From Bacteroides sp. Marseille-P3684 (GTDB taxonomy: Bacteria; Bacteroidota; Bacteroidia; Bacteroidales; Bacteroidaceae): 64,000 nt of DNA. Positions 24,412 through 33,166 of this stretch are shown one piece after another. The first letter of the stretch is position 1. Every line of letters starts with the position of its first letter. The notes below the pieces were generated by a model. It searched no databases. It was given only the letters and a program-made list of their open reading frames with translations, and was not told the origin of the DNA. Both the position numbers and the translations under genes were made by a program. The DNA lies in the NCBI RefSeq assembly GCF_900291465.1, contig NZ_LT985808.1, positions 2,056,575 through 2,120,574 on the forward strand. The letters run 5' to 3'.

Positions 24412-26622
24412 ATGAAAAAACTAACGATTTTATTGGCTCTCTTTTTGGCTTGTGCGGCGCCGTTGCTACGGGCTGCTGACAAGCTGGAGATGCGGGACGT
24501 AGTGTCAGGAAAGTATGCAGCGCAACGCATCTACGGTGTGAATCCGCTGCTTGATGGTGAACACTATGCACAGATCAGTCCCGACGGCAAGCGCATAGTG
24601 AAGTACTCTTTCAAGGATGGCAAAGAGGTGGGCACGTTGTTCGATGTGGCTACAGCCCGGAATGTCAAGCTGGAAAGCTTTGACGGCTACATCATGTCCC
24701 CCGATGAAAGCCGCATCCTGATTCAGACCAAGACGCGTCCCATTTACCGCCGTTCGTTCACGGCGGAATATTATATCTATTCCGTGCGGAACAACACGCT
24801 CGAGCCGCTTTCAGAGAACGGTCCGCAGCAGGTCCCCCTGTTCTCACCCGACGGAAACAACATTGCCTTTGTGCGCGACAACAACCTCTTCCTGGTGAAA
24901 CTCCTGTTCGACAACAGCGAGTCGCAGGTGACAAAGGACGGCAAGTTCAACGAGGTGCTCAACGGCATTCCCGACTGGGTCAATGAAGAGGAGTTCGGCT
25001 ACAACCGGGCGTTCGACTTCAGTGCCGACAGCAAGATGATTGCGTTCATCCGCTTTGATGAGACGAAGGTCCCCCTGTTCTCGTTCCCCCTCTACCAGGG
25101 GATGGCTCCCGCCTATGAGCAGTATGCCGAGTATCCGGGAGAGTATTCCTACAAATACCCGGTGGCAGGTGCACGGAACTCCGAGGTGACCGTGCAGACG
25201 TATGACATCAAGAGCCACGTCATCCGTCAGATGGAACTTCCGCTGGACAAAGACGGCTATGTGCCCCGCATCAAGTTCACCGACGACCCCGACGGCTTGA
25301 TTATCACGACCCTCAACCGCAATCAGAACCGTTTTGAAATCTACATGGCAAACCCGCGTTCGCGTGTCTGCCGCCTCCTGGTGCGCGACGAGGCTCCCCA
25401 GTACATCAAGGAATCGGCGTACGCGGACCTGCATTTCTACGACGATTCGTTTGTGATGATGAGCGAGCGCGACGGTTTCAACCACCTGTATCTCTATTCG
25501 CTGAACGGGAACCTGTTGCGTCAGGTGACCAAAGGCGAGTTCGAGGTGACATCCTTCATCGGCTGGGACCGCAAGAACAACGTGTTCTACTATGAGAGCA
25601 ATGAAGAGAGTCCGCTTTGCACGGCTGTCTATAAGGTGGATGCCAAGGGTCGCAAGACGAAGCTGAGCCAGCAGCGTGGAACGAACAACTCCATCTTCAG
25701 TGCCGACCTGCGTTACTTCATGAACACGTACACGAACCTGGATACCCCGCTGCTCATCACGCTGCATGACAACAAGGGCAAGCTGCTGACGACGCTCGTT
25801 GACAATCAGGCACTGAAGGACCGTCTGGCAGCCTTGAATCTTGGGAAGCGCGAGCTGTTCACCTTCCGGACGTCCGACGGCACGACCCTGAACGGCTGGA
25901 TGGTGAAACCCGCTGACTTTGATGCTTCCAGGAAGTATCCGGTGGTCATGTACCAGTACAGCGGACCGGGTTCGCAGATGGTGACTGACAGCTGGAGCAA
26001 CGGAAGCCGTGGCAACGGATGCCTGTGGGAACAGTACATGGCAGAGCAGGGCTTCATCTGTGTCTGTGTCGACGGACGTGGAACCGGCGGACGCGGGGCT
26101 GCCTTTGAGAAGTGTACCTACATGAAGCTGGGTGTCCAGGAGGCGCACGACCAGGTGGAGGCTGCCAAGTACCTGGCATCGCTGCCTTACGTGAAAAAGG
26201 AGGCTATCGGCATCTGGGGATGGAGCTACGGAGGCTATAACACACTGATGTCGCTGAGCGAGGGCACGCCGGTGTTTGCCGTCGGTGTGGCAGTGGCACC
26301 TCCCACCTGCTGGCGTTACTATGATTCCGTCTATACCGAGCGCTTCATGCGTACGCCGAAGGAGAATGCGGAAGGCTACCGGCTGTCTTCGGCCCTGGAG
26401 CGTGTAGGCAACCTGCACGGCAAGCTCCTGCTGGTTCACGGACTAGCGGACGACAACGTCCACTTCCGCAATACCGCCGAATACAGCGAGGCGCTGGTGC
26501 AGGCGAATATTCAGTTTGACATGCACGTCTACACCAACCGCAATCACAGCATCAACGGTGGTAATACCAGTCTGCATGTCTATTCGCTCATTGCCGACTA
26601 TTTCATTGAGAACCTGAAGTAA
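24412..26622 (+). CDS. Dipeptidyl peptidase IV-like serine peptidase (S9), exported
   Basis: The 736-residue protein has a signal peptide (MKKLTILLALFLACAAPLLRA), a beta-propeller (about 50-480) and an alpha/beta-hydrolase domain. The triad is Ser605 in GWSYGGYN, Asp680/681 in LADDNVHF and His712 in NRNHSI. The double-Glu signature VNEEEFGYNRAF near residue 185 binds the free N-terminus of substrates, so it should release Xaa-Pro or Xaa-Ala dipeptides. The location is periplasmic. Length is typical for Bacteroidales DPP-IV. A strong terminator follows. Confidence 0.94.
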   Translation: MKKLTILLALFLACAAPLLRAADKLEMRDVVSGKYAAQRIYGVNPLLDGEHYAQISPDGKRIVKYSFKDGKEVGTLFDVATARNVKLESFDGYIMSPDESRILIQTKTRPIYRRSFTAEYYIYSVRNNTLEPLSENGPQQVPLFSPDGNNIAFVRDNNLFLVKLLFDNSESQVTKDGKFNEVLNGIPDWVNEEEFGYNRAFDFSADSKMIAFIRFDETKVPLFSFPLYQGMAPAYEQYAEYPGEYSYKYPVAGARNSEVTVQTYDIKSHVIRQMELPLDKDGYVPRIKFTDDPDGLIITTLNRNQNRFEIYMANPRSRVCRLLVRDEAPQYIKESAYADLHFYDDSFVMMSERDGFNHLYLYSLNGNLLRQVTKGEFEVTSFIGWDRKNNVFYYESNEESPLCTAVYKVDAKGRKTKLSQQRGTNNSIFSADLRYFMNTYTNLDTPLLITLHDNKGKLLTTLVDNQALKDRLAALNLGKRELFTFRTSDGTTLNGWMVKPADFDASRKYPVVMYQYSGPGSQMVTDSWSNGSRGNGCLWEQYMAEQGFICVCVDGRGTGGRGAAFEKCTYMKLGVQEAHDQVEAAKYLASLPYVKKEAIGIWGWSYGGYNTLMSLSEGTPVFAVGVAVAPPTCWRYYDSVYTERFMRTPKENAEGYRLSSALERVGNLHGKLLLVHGLADDNVHFRNTAEYSEALVQANIQFDMHVYTNRNHSINGGNTSLHVYSLIADYFIENLK

Positions 26623-26650
26623 AATCCGGCTTCAGTTCCGTTATGCTTAC

Positions 26651-26699
26651 TCCACGGACGGGGATGGACAGTGTGCCTCCTCGTCCGTGGATGTTTTTT
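26651..26699 (+). terminator. Terminator of the DPP-IV gene
   Basis: A perfect 10-bp stem (TCCACGGACG at 26651-26660, complement 26682-26691) is followed by a T-run (26693-26699). Confidence 0.85.
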
Positions 26700-26799
26700 A
26701 GGACGGACGCATCCCGGGTCCTTCCCGGACTGCCCGTGGGCGAACGCGCATCCATGCCCGGGACAGACGTCATGCAAGTGCGGGATAGATGGGATACAA

Positions 26800-26894
26800 G
26801 CCGGGCTTATACGGACCAAAGTATAATACTTAGGCACCCTAAGTATTATACTTAGCCTACCTAAGTATAATACTTTGGTCTGTCAAGGTACGGC
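26800..26894. repeat. Palindromic intergenic repeat, copy 1
   Basis: A 67-bp core (26814-26880) bounded by GACCAAAG and CTTTGGTC holds three copies of AAGTATWATACTT, separated by AGGCACCCT-like and AGCCTACCT-like spacers. Weaker outer arms (GCCGGGCTTATACGG on the left) extend it to about 95 bp. The whole unit can fold into one long hairpin, and each 13-mer can also fold on itself. Copy 2 is at 53735-53830. Confidence 0.9.
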
Positions 26895-27004
26895 TTTGAC
26901 GAGGTCTCTCCAGGGCTTGGACAACGCTTATCCTCCGGGAGCAAGTGCGTCAGGTGCTTCCGGTCCGTCAATGATGGTATGGAACAGGGGGTGTGAGGTG
27001 GTGG

Positions 27005-27919
27005 TTATTCGGATTTAACGGCATTCAAATGGTGTTCGATATGCGTTTGAATGGCATCCTTCTCGTCCGGGTGGAACCAGCAGATTTCCGGGTCACGCTT
27101 GAACCAGGTCATCTGTTTCCGGGAATAGATGCGGGAGTTCTGCTTGATTTTCTCGATGGCGAACGGCAGGTCCCATGTCCCGTCGAAGACGTTGAACAGC
27201 TCTTTATATCCCACGGTGTTGAGGGAGTTCAGCTGTCTGTAGGGATAGACCCGGCGGGCTTCCTCCACCAGTCCGTCGGCAATCATCTGGTCGACCCTGC
27301 GGTTGATGCGGTCATACAGCTCCTCGCGCTCGCGCCGCAATCCGATTTTTATCATGCGGAAGGGGCGTTGCTTGATGCCTTGCGTCCGGTAGGAGGTGTA
27401 GGTGCGTCCGGTCATGTAACAGATTTCCAGCGCATGGATGACCCGCTTGGGGTTCTTCAGGTCCACGATGGCATAATATTCCGGGTCGAGCAGCTTCAGT
27501 TCGCCGCAGAGTCCCTCCAGCCCGACCTCGGCGTAGTGCTCCATGACCTGGGCGCGTGTCTCCGCATCCACCGTCGGTATGTCATCGATTCCCTTGCATA
27601 CGGCATCTACGTACATCATGGAGCCTCCGGTCATGAGCAACACGTCGTGCTGTTGGAACAGCTCCGCCATGAGTTGCATCGCGTCGGCTTCATACTGGGC
27701 GGCACTGTAGTAATCAGTCAGTTGCAGCGTCCCGATGAAATAATGCCTTACCCTCGCCAGCTGTTCGGGCGTAGGGGCTGCCGTACCAATCTTCAGGTCG
27801 GCATAGAGCTGTCTGGAGTCGCACGACAGGATGGGGGAGTGGTAGCGTTCAGCGATGGAGAGGCTGAGTTCGGTTTTGCCTACGCCGGTGGGTCCGATGA
27901 GGACGATGAGGTGTTTCAT
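27005..27919 (-). CDS. miaA: tRNA dimethylallyltransferase
   Basis: The 304-residue enzyme adds a dimethylallyl group to A37 of tRNAs reading UNN codons. The P-loop is [11 protein letters not shown] (9-19), followed by [18 protein letters not shown], the family signature for substrate binding, and [30 protein letters not shown] and [12 protein letters not shown] are also typical. Length and start ([12 protein letters not shown]) are normal. It lies behind a hairpin downstream of the IS1096-passenger-like gene. Confidence 0.95.
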   Translation of the reverse strand: MKHLIVLIGPTGVGKTELSLSIAERYHSPILSCDSRQLYADLKIGTAAPTPEQLARVRHYFIGTLQLTDYYSAAQYEADAMQLMAELFQQHDVLLMTGGSMMYVDAVCKGIDDIPTVDAETRAQVMEHYAEVGLEGLCGELKLLDPEYYAIVDLKNPKRVIHALEICYMTGRTYTSYRTQGIKQRPFRMIKIGLRREREELYDRINRRVDQMIADGLVEEARRVYPYRQLNSLNTVGYKELFNVFDGTWDLPFAIEKIKQNSRIYSRKQMTWFKRDPEICWFHPDEKDAIQTHIEHHLNAVKSE

Positions 27920-27967
27920 GAAGTCTGTGTCTGATAAAAAGGGTGTTGTCGTCAGGGTGATTGCAAG

Positions 27968-28030
27968 AGAGGCACAAAGACACAGGGAGAATGGCTTTCC
28001 GGGAAAGGCTCTCTGTGCTTTTGTGCCTCT
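27968..28030 (-). terminator. Terminator of the IS1096-passenger-like gene
   Basis: An 11-bp perfect stem (AGAGGCACAAA at 27968-27978, complement 28020-28030) continues inward with CACAG/CTGTG and GAGA/TCTC pairing. Confidence 0.75.
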
Positions 28031-28090
28031 AGGTGTTGGACCGGGGTTGCACGCTCTCTCACGGTGTCGGCGTGAGGGCAGCCGTCGGCA

Positions 28091-28645
28091 TCAGTAGCGG
28101 TCGTAGTCGTTGCTGTTTCCGCCGTCCATCTCGAACCCGTCGGGGTCGAATTCTTCCGGGTCGAACGACTGGTCGCCGTAGAAGTTCTCGTCGAGGTCCA
28201 GTGAGTTGGAGGCATTGTTCTTTGCCATTTCATCAAAGTCGACCGACTGCTTGGGGGCGGTGCCATGCTTGCGCGAGCAGACCGGTTTGTCCAGGCTCTT
28301 GCCCGGAAGGACCTCGCTCAGTTCGATGAAGAAGACACGGTCCGTCAGCGGGTCGAACACGTAGAGCAGGCGTTGCTTCTCTTCCTCCACCAAGTCGCTC
28401 AGGCGGGTGTCTTTCATGATCCAGGCATCCTCGTCAGAGCTGGTTCCCATATCTTCGAGAGTCACCTCTTTTTCCTTCTCCCAGTCTTCATCGCAAATGA
28501 AGAAGGAGGTCATCTGGTCGTCTTTGTAGCCGCACGATGCCAGGATGGCTTTGTGGAAGTCAAGGAACGTGGCATCGGAGTCTATCTTGATTTCTCTGAC
28601 GAAATCATCCACCTCGTCGGAGACAATGGTAAATCTGTAAATCAT
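28091..28645 (-). CDS. IS1096-passenger / pRiA4b ORF-3-like protein
   Basis: The 184-residue protein has the pRiA4b ORF-3 domain in residues 1-115 (MIYRFTIVSDEVDDFVREIKID, FHKAILASCGY, SFFICDEDWEKEKEV, LLYVFDPLTDRVFFIEL) and a very acidic tail rich in Asp, Glu, Asn and Gly. The domain is found in mobile-element passengers, but in Bacteroidales it is commonly chromosomal and not mobile; its function is unknown. It lies 53 bp downstream of lpxA on the same strand. No transposase or repeats flank it, so here it looks like a resident gene. Confidence 0.8.
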   Translation of the reverse strand: MIYRFTIVSDEVDDFVREIKIDSDATFLDFHKAILASCGYKDDQMTSFFICDEDWEKEKEVTLEDMGTSSDEDAWIMKDTRLSDLVEEEKQRLLYVFDPLTDRVFFIELSEVLPGKSLDKPVCSRKHGTAPKQSVDFDEMAKNNASNSLDLDENFYGDQSFDPEEFDPDGFEMDGGNSNDYDRY

Positions 28646-28698
28646 GATGAATAGTTTTTAGTTGCCTGCCCGGGATAACCCGAGTGGCTGAGTTGGGC

Positions 28699-29466
28699 TT
28701 ATCTGATTATACCTCGTTGTGATTCTTTGATGAACGAGATGATGTATTCAATCTCTTTGCTCATCGGCACTTCTGTCTCCACTTTTGCCAAAGCGTCGGT
28801 TACATTCAGTCCGCTCTGGTAGATGATGCGGTAGGCATTGTGTATGTTCTCAATCAGTTCGTTGGAGAAGCCGCGGCGGCGGAGTCCGACGATGTTGATA
28901 CCGGCATACGTGATGGGCTCGCGTCCGGCAATGATGAACGGGGGAATGTCCTTGCTGAAGCGGGAACCACCCTGCACCATGGTGTAGCCACCTACGCGGC
29001 AGAACTGGTGCATCAGGACGGCGGCACTGATGATGGCGTTGTCGTCGATGATGATTTCTCCCGCCATCTTGGTGGAGTTGCCGATGATGCAGCCGTTGCC
29101 CACATGGGCGTCGTGTGCCACGTGTACGCCTTCCATCAGGAGGTTGTTGCTACCGACGATGGTACGTCCTTTGGCTGCCGTTCCGCGGTTGATGGTCACG
29201 TTCTCACGGATGGTGTTGTTGTCGCCGATTTCGGCTGTGGTCTCTTCGCCACGGAACTTCAGGTCTTGAGGAATGGCGCCGATCACGGCTCCCGGGAAGA
29301 TGCGGTTCCCGTTGCCGATGCGTGCACCATAGAGAATGTTGGCATTGGACATGATGACGTTGTTGTCGCCGATCACCACGTTCTTGTCGATGAAAACGAA
29401 TGGACCGATTTCCACATTCTCACCAATCTTTGCTTCAGGATGAATGTATGCTAATGGACTTATCAT
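28699..29466 (-). CDS. lpxA: UDP-N-acetylglucosamine O-acyltransferase
   Basis: The 255-residue enzyme transfers a hydroxyacyl chain from ACP to UDP-GlcNAc, the first step of lipid A synthesis. The left-handed beta-helix hexapeptide repeats run from residue 1 to ~180 (IHPEAKIGENVEIGPFVFI and on), with the catalytic His in GVHVAHDAHVGNGC and a helical C-terminal domain (LRRRGFSNELIENIHNAYR). Length matches the family. It follows lpxC-fabZ by 52 bp in the lpxD-lpxC/fabZ-lpxA operon. Confidence 0.95.
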   Translation of the reverse strand: MISPLAYIHPEAKIGENVEIGPFVFIDKNVVIGDNNVIMSNANILYGARIGNGNRIFPGAVIGAIPQDLKFRGEETTAEIGDNNTIRENVTINRGTAAKGRTIVGSNNLLMEGVHVAHDAHVGNGCIIGNSTKMAGEIIIDDNAIISAAVLMHQFCRVGGYTMVQGGSRFSKDIPPFIIAGREPITYAGINIVGLRRRGFSNELIENIHNAYRIIYQSGLNVTDALAKVETEVPMSKEIEYIISFIKESQRGIIR

Positions 29467-29518
29467 AAAATGTATACTGATAAATATGAGGAATCAGGCA
29501 CGTTGGGATGCCTGTGTG

Positions 29519-30904
29519 TTACTTGTTCTTTACGATTTGTGCCATAAATTCAGCCTCGCAGACCACCTTCTCTCCGACGAAAGCATAACCTTTCATGGTC
29601 GAGATGCCACGGCGGATGGGGGCGAGCAGTTCTACCCGGAACAGCAGGGTGTCGCCGGGAACGACCTTCTGGCGGAATTTCACGTTGTCGATTTTCAGGA
29701 AGTAAGTCGAATAGCGTTCCGGCTCATCCACTGAGTTCAGTACCAGCAGACCGCCGACCTGTGCCATCGCCTCGATTTGGAGTACTCCCGGCATGACCGG
29801 TTCCTGGGGGAAGTGGCCGACGAAGAAAGGCTCGTTGGCTGTGATGTTCTTCACACCGACGATGTAGTTGGCGCCGATGGCAATCACCTTATCGACCAGT
29901 TGGAATGGGTAGCGGTGGGGAAGAAGTTCGCGGATGCGGTTCACATCCATGATGGGGGTCTCGTTGCAGTTGTAGACCGGTGCCTGGATGTCGTGCTGTT
30001 TGATTTCCTTGCGGAGCAGACGGGCGAATTTGTTGTTGACGGTGTGTCCGGGACGGGTTGCGATGATGCGTCCCTTGATGGGTTTGCCGATGAGTGCAAG
30101 GTCTCCGATGATGTCGAGCAGCTTGTGGCGTGCCGGTTCATTCGGCCATACGAGCGGTTTGTTGTTCAGGTAGCCCACCTTGGTGGCGTCGTGGTGTTCC
30201 ACCTTCATGATGTCGGCGAGCTTGTCAAACTGTTCTTGAGGCATTTGCCGTTCGTAGATGACAATGGCATTGTCGAGGTCGCCTCCCTTGATGAGTCCGG
30301 CAGCAAGCAGCGGCTGTATTTCGCGGACGAACACGAAGGTGCGGCTGGAAGCAATCTCCTTGGGGAAGTCGCTCATGTTGTCCAGTGTGGCAAACTGGTT
30401 CGACAGGATTTGCGAGTCGTAGGAAATCAGGACGTTCACGCTGAAGTTCTCATCCGGCAGGACGATGATGGACGACCCGGTGGTCTCATCCTTGTACTCG
30501 ATTTTGGATTTGATGATATAGTAATCCTTTACGGCATTCTGCTCTTCGATACCGACACGTTCAATGTTTTCCACATAGGTCTTGGCACTACCGTCGAGGA
30601 TGGGAAATTCGGGTCCGTTAACCTGGATGAGACAGTTGTCTATGCCGGCAGCATAAAGGGCTGCCAATCCATGTTCAACGGTGCTGACCTTTACTCCGTT
30701 TTTGGAGAGTACGGTGCCTCGTGTCGTTTCAGTCACATTTTCTGCGACAGCATCGATGATGGGTTGTCCCTCCACATCGATGCGTTGGATTTTATAGCCA
30801 TGATTGTCCGGCGCAGGATTGAATGTCACTGTCAGGTTCAGACCGGTGTGCAGTCCTTTTCCGCAGAGGGAGAAGCTGCCTTTAAGTGTTTTCTGTTTCA
30901 ACAT
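29519..30904 (-). CDS. lpxC-fabZ: Bifunctional UDP-3-O-acyl-GlcNAc deacetylase / 3-hydroxyacyl-ACP dehydratase
   Basis: This 461-residue fused protein joins two enzymes. Residues 1-305 are LpxC, the zinc deacetylase that commits lipid A synthesis, with ligands His78 (TVEHGLAAL), His260 and Asp264 ([11 protein letters not shown]) and catalytic His287 (RPGHTVNN). Residues ~315-461 are FabZ, the hydroxyacyl-ACP dehydratase, with His364 in [12 protein letters not shown] and Glu378 in QIEAM. The two draw on the same hydroxyacyl-ACP pool at the branch between phospholipid and lipid A. The fusion is characteristic of Bacteroidetes. It lies 10 bp after lpxD. Confidence 0.95.
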   Translation of the reverse strand: MLKQKTLKGSFSLCGKGLHTGLNLTVTFNPAPDNHGYKIQRIDVEGQPIIDAVAENVTETTRGTVLSKNGVKVSTVEHGLAALYAAGIDNCLIQVNGPEFPILDGSAKTYVENIERVGIEEQNAVKDYYIIKSKIEYKDETTGSSIIVLPDENFSVNVLISYDSQILSNQFATLDNMSDFPKEIASSRTFVFVREIQPLLAAGLIKGGDLDNAIVIYERQMPQEQFDKLADIMKVEHHDATKVGYLNNKPLVWPNEPARHKLLDIIGDLALIGKPIKGRIIATRPGHTVNNKFARLLRKEIKQHDIQAPVYNCNETPIMDVNRIRELLPHRYPFQLVDKVIAIGANYIVGVKNITANEPFFVGHFPQEPVMPGVLQIEAMAQVGGLLVLNSVDEPERYSTYFLKIDNVKFRQKVVPGDTLLFRVELLAPIRRGISTMKGYAFVGEKVVCEAEFMAQIVKNK

Positions 30905-30914
30905 GGGTCTATGC

Positions 30915-31958
30915 TTATTTGTTTAATTGTTTCTTCAGTTCTTCAATTTCCTTCTCCATTCGGTTCAGTGTCTGATACATGTCGGGGAGTTTTTTATAGA
31001 TGACCGAACTCTTGAAGAATTGCTTGGCATCGATGGCGGGGCTACCCATGATGGTGAGGTTGTCACCTTTCACGGTGCCGGGAATGCCCGACTGTGCACC
31101 GATATTCACGTGGTTACCCACGCGGATGTGTCCTGCCAGTCCGACTTGCCCGCCGAACATGCACCATTCGCCCACCTTGGTAGAGCCTGCGATACCGACT
31201 TGAGATGCCATCACGGTGTGGCTTCCCACTTCCACATTGTGGGCTATCTGGATCAGGTTGTCCAGCTTGACTCCCTTGTGTACGATGGTTGCTCCCATGG
31301 TGGCACGGTCCACGCACGTATTGGCGCCGATTTCCACATCATCCTCCAGCATGGCGATACCGATTTGAGGAATCTTCTCGTAGCCTTCAGGCGAGGGCGC
31401 AAAACCAAATCCGTCGGCGCCTACCACACTTCCGGCATGAAGGATGCACCGTTTGCCGACGCGGCAGTCATGGTATACGGTGACATTCGGATAAAGGATA
31501 CTGTTTTCGCCGATGACAGCGTTCTCACATACGGTCGCATGTGGATGGAGAGCTACCCCGTCGCCGATGACGGCATTGGCGCCGACATAGGCAAAGGCAT
31601 CGATATAGACGTCCTTCCCGATTTTGGCTGTCGGGTCGATGCAGGCCAACGGGTGGATGCCAGTCTTCTTCGGCTTACTCATCTCATACAAAGTGAGCAG
31701 TTTGGCGACACTCTCGTAGGCATTGTCTACTTTTATGAGTGTAGCGTTGACGGGTCTTTCGGGTTCAAAGTCTTTGTTGACCAGGACGATGGTCGACTTG
31801 GTTTCATAAATGTAGTGGGTGTATTTGGGGTTGGAGAGGAAAGAGATGGCCCCGGGCACCCCTTCTTCAATCTTGGCGAAGGTGTGAACTGTGGCATTTT
31901 CGTCTCCGACGATGACTCCGTGAATAAATTCTGCAATTTGCTTTGCTGAGAATTCCAT
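30915..31958 (-). CDS. lpxD: UDP-3-O-acylglucosamine N-acyltransferase
   Basis: The 347-residue enzyme adds the second acyl chain to the lipid A precursor. The N-terminal uridine-binding domain (about 1-100) is followed by left-handed beta-helix repeats (about 100-300), with the catalytic His in [14 protein letters not shown], and a C-terminal helix ([17 protein letters not shown]) that helps trimerise. It heads the lpxD-lpxC/fabZ-lpxA run. Confidence 0.95.
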   Translation of the reverse strand: MEFSAKQIAEFIHGVIVGDENATVHTFAKIEEGVPGAISFLSNPKYTHYIYETKSTIVLVNKDFEPERPVNATLIKVDNAYESVAKLLTLYEMSKPKKTGIHPLACIDPTAKIGKDVYIDAFAYVGANAVIGDGVALHPHATVCENAVIGENSILYPNVTVYHDCRVGKRCILHAGSVVGADGFGFAPSPEGYEKIPQIGIAMLEDDVEIGANTCVDRATMGATIVHKGVKLDNLIQIAHNVEVGSHTVMASQVGIAGSTKVGEWCMFGGQVGLAGHIRVGNHVNIGAQSGIPGTVKGDNLTIMGSPAIDAKQFFKSSVIYKKLPDMYQTLNRMEKEIEELKKQLNK

Positions 31959-32329
31959 AAGCTAGTCTTTTATATCTTTATTGTTGTTTCTTATGTGTTC
32001 AAATGAAAAGGATTGTGTAGACAATCAGCTCTTCATTAGCTTGCAAATTACGCAATTTTTTTTCGTATTACCGTCGTTTCGGCAGACTTTTGTACGGTTT
32101 TTTAGCCGTAAACGGGCAGCAGATGCTATTAAAAAGATAATTTCTGAGAGCCGTAACAGCCTCCAATCCTAAAGTCTAAAGACTGATTTGGGATAAGGGT
32201 ATGAGCATGGGACATGTCCGGCATGTAGAAAAGAGGACGGGGAATGAAGTAGACTTTCGCTTGTCAGCTTTTGTCCCTTTCATTCCCCGGAAGCCTTGGG
32301 TATGGTTGGATAAGTCCTTTTGAGGAGAC
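31959..32329. other. Intergenic region upstream of lpxD
   Basis: This 371-bp gap holds AT-rich sequence that should contain the lpxD promoter; a near-match GTAATTTG is seen on the minus strand near 32050. The pyrF terminator is at its right end. No gene is seen. Confidence 0.5.
32238..32289 (-). terminator. Terminator of pyrF
   Basis: A perfect 11-bp stem (CGGGGAATGAA at 32238-32248, complement 32279-32289) follows the pyrF stop on the minus strand, with a short T-run beyond. Confidence 0.7.
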
Positions 32330-33154
32330 TTATAAGATTTGTTTCAGTTGTTCAGCCATCTGCTGTTGTACTTCATGTGCCTTCTCTGCTGCTACCCGGG
32401 CAAAGTTCTCTGTCTTGTCGGCATAGATAATGGCTCTGCTGGAGTTGACGATGAGACCGCAGGTACTGTTCATGCCGTAGCGGCAGACTTCCTCCAAAGA
32501 GCCTCCTTGTGCACCGATGCCGGGAACAAGCAGGAAGTGGTTGGGAGCTACACGGCGGATATCCTCGAACATGCGGCCTTGTGTCGCACCGACTACATAC
32601 ATCATGTTTTCATCATTGCCCCATTGTTGGGAAACGCGAAGCACCTTCTCAAAGAGACGTTCCCCGTTGGCATCAGCTGTCAGCTGAAAGTCGTGTGAAC
32701 CCTTGTTGGAAGTCAGAGCCAACAGGATGACCCATTTCCCTTTGTAGGCAAGGAAAGGGCTGACACTGTCTTCGCCCATGTAAGGAGCCACGGTGACGGA
32801 ATCGATATCCAGCTCGTCAAAGAAAGAACTGGCATACATGGTCGATGTGTTGCCGATGTCGCCCCGCTTGGCATCTGCTATGATGAACTGGTCGGGATAC
32901 TGCTGCTTGATATATTGGATGGTCTTCTCAAAGGCAATCCATCCTTTTACTCCCAGACATTCATAGAAAGCCAGATTGGGTTTGTAGGCGATGCTATAGG
33001 GAGCCGTGGTGTCAATGATCGCTTTGTTGAAAGCGAAGATCGGGTCTTCTTCCTGCAACAGGTGTTCAGGAATCTTCTTGATGTCAGTGTCCAAGCCCAC
33101 ACAGAGGAATGACTGTTTGCGCTTGATGTTCTCAAATAATTCTTGCTTGTTCAT
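32330..33154 (-). CDS. pyrF: Orotidine 5'-phosphate decarboxylase (type 2)
   Basis: The 274-residue enzyme makes UMP from OMP in pyrimidine synthesis. The catalytic charged network is in [19 protein letters not shown], with Lys and Asp in the order of the longer type 2 family; other segments are [14 protein letters not shown] and [17 protein letters not shown]. It is the last gene of the prfA-DUF4153-pyrF run, 12 bp after the DUF4153 gene, and a terminator follows. Confidence 0.95.
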   Translation of the reverse strand: MNKQELFENIKRKQSFLCVGLDTDIKKIPEHLLQEEDPIFAFNKAIIDTTAPYSIAYKPNLAFYECLGVKGWIAFEKTIQYIKQQYPDQFIIADAKRGDIGNTSTMYASSFFDELDIDSVTVAPYMGEDSVSPFLAYKGKWVILLALTSNKGSHDFQLTADANGERLFEKVLRVSQQWGNDENMMYVVGATQGRMFEDIRRVAPNHFLLVPGIGAQGGSLEEVCRYGMNSTCGLIVNSSRAIIYADKTENFARVAAEKAHEVQQQMAEQLKQIL

Positions 33155-33166
33155 TTTGATAAGTGT

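Larger units (their letters stand above)
26623..27004. other. Intergenic region holding a palindromic repeat
   Basis: This 382-bp gap between convergent genes contains the DPP-IV terminator (26651-26699), a GC-rich stretch with CCCGGG palindromes (26700-26800), and copy 1 of the palindromic repeat (26800-26894). No gene is seen. Confidence 0.7.

Noticed and set aside
24844-26439. Long minus-strand frame (531 codons) inside the DPP-IV gene
   Set aside because: A GC-bias shadow; the plus-strand protein has a signal peptide and a full catalytic triad.
26800-26894. Palindromic repeat as a CRISPR array
   Set aside because: The units are separated by short, similar spacers and each unit is self-complementary; there are only three, with no leader or variable spacers.
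28091-28645. IS1096-passenger-like gene as a mobile element
   Set aside because: No transposase, terminal repeats or target duplication are nearby; the family is commonly resident in Bacteroidales chromosomes.
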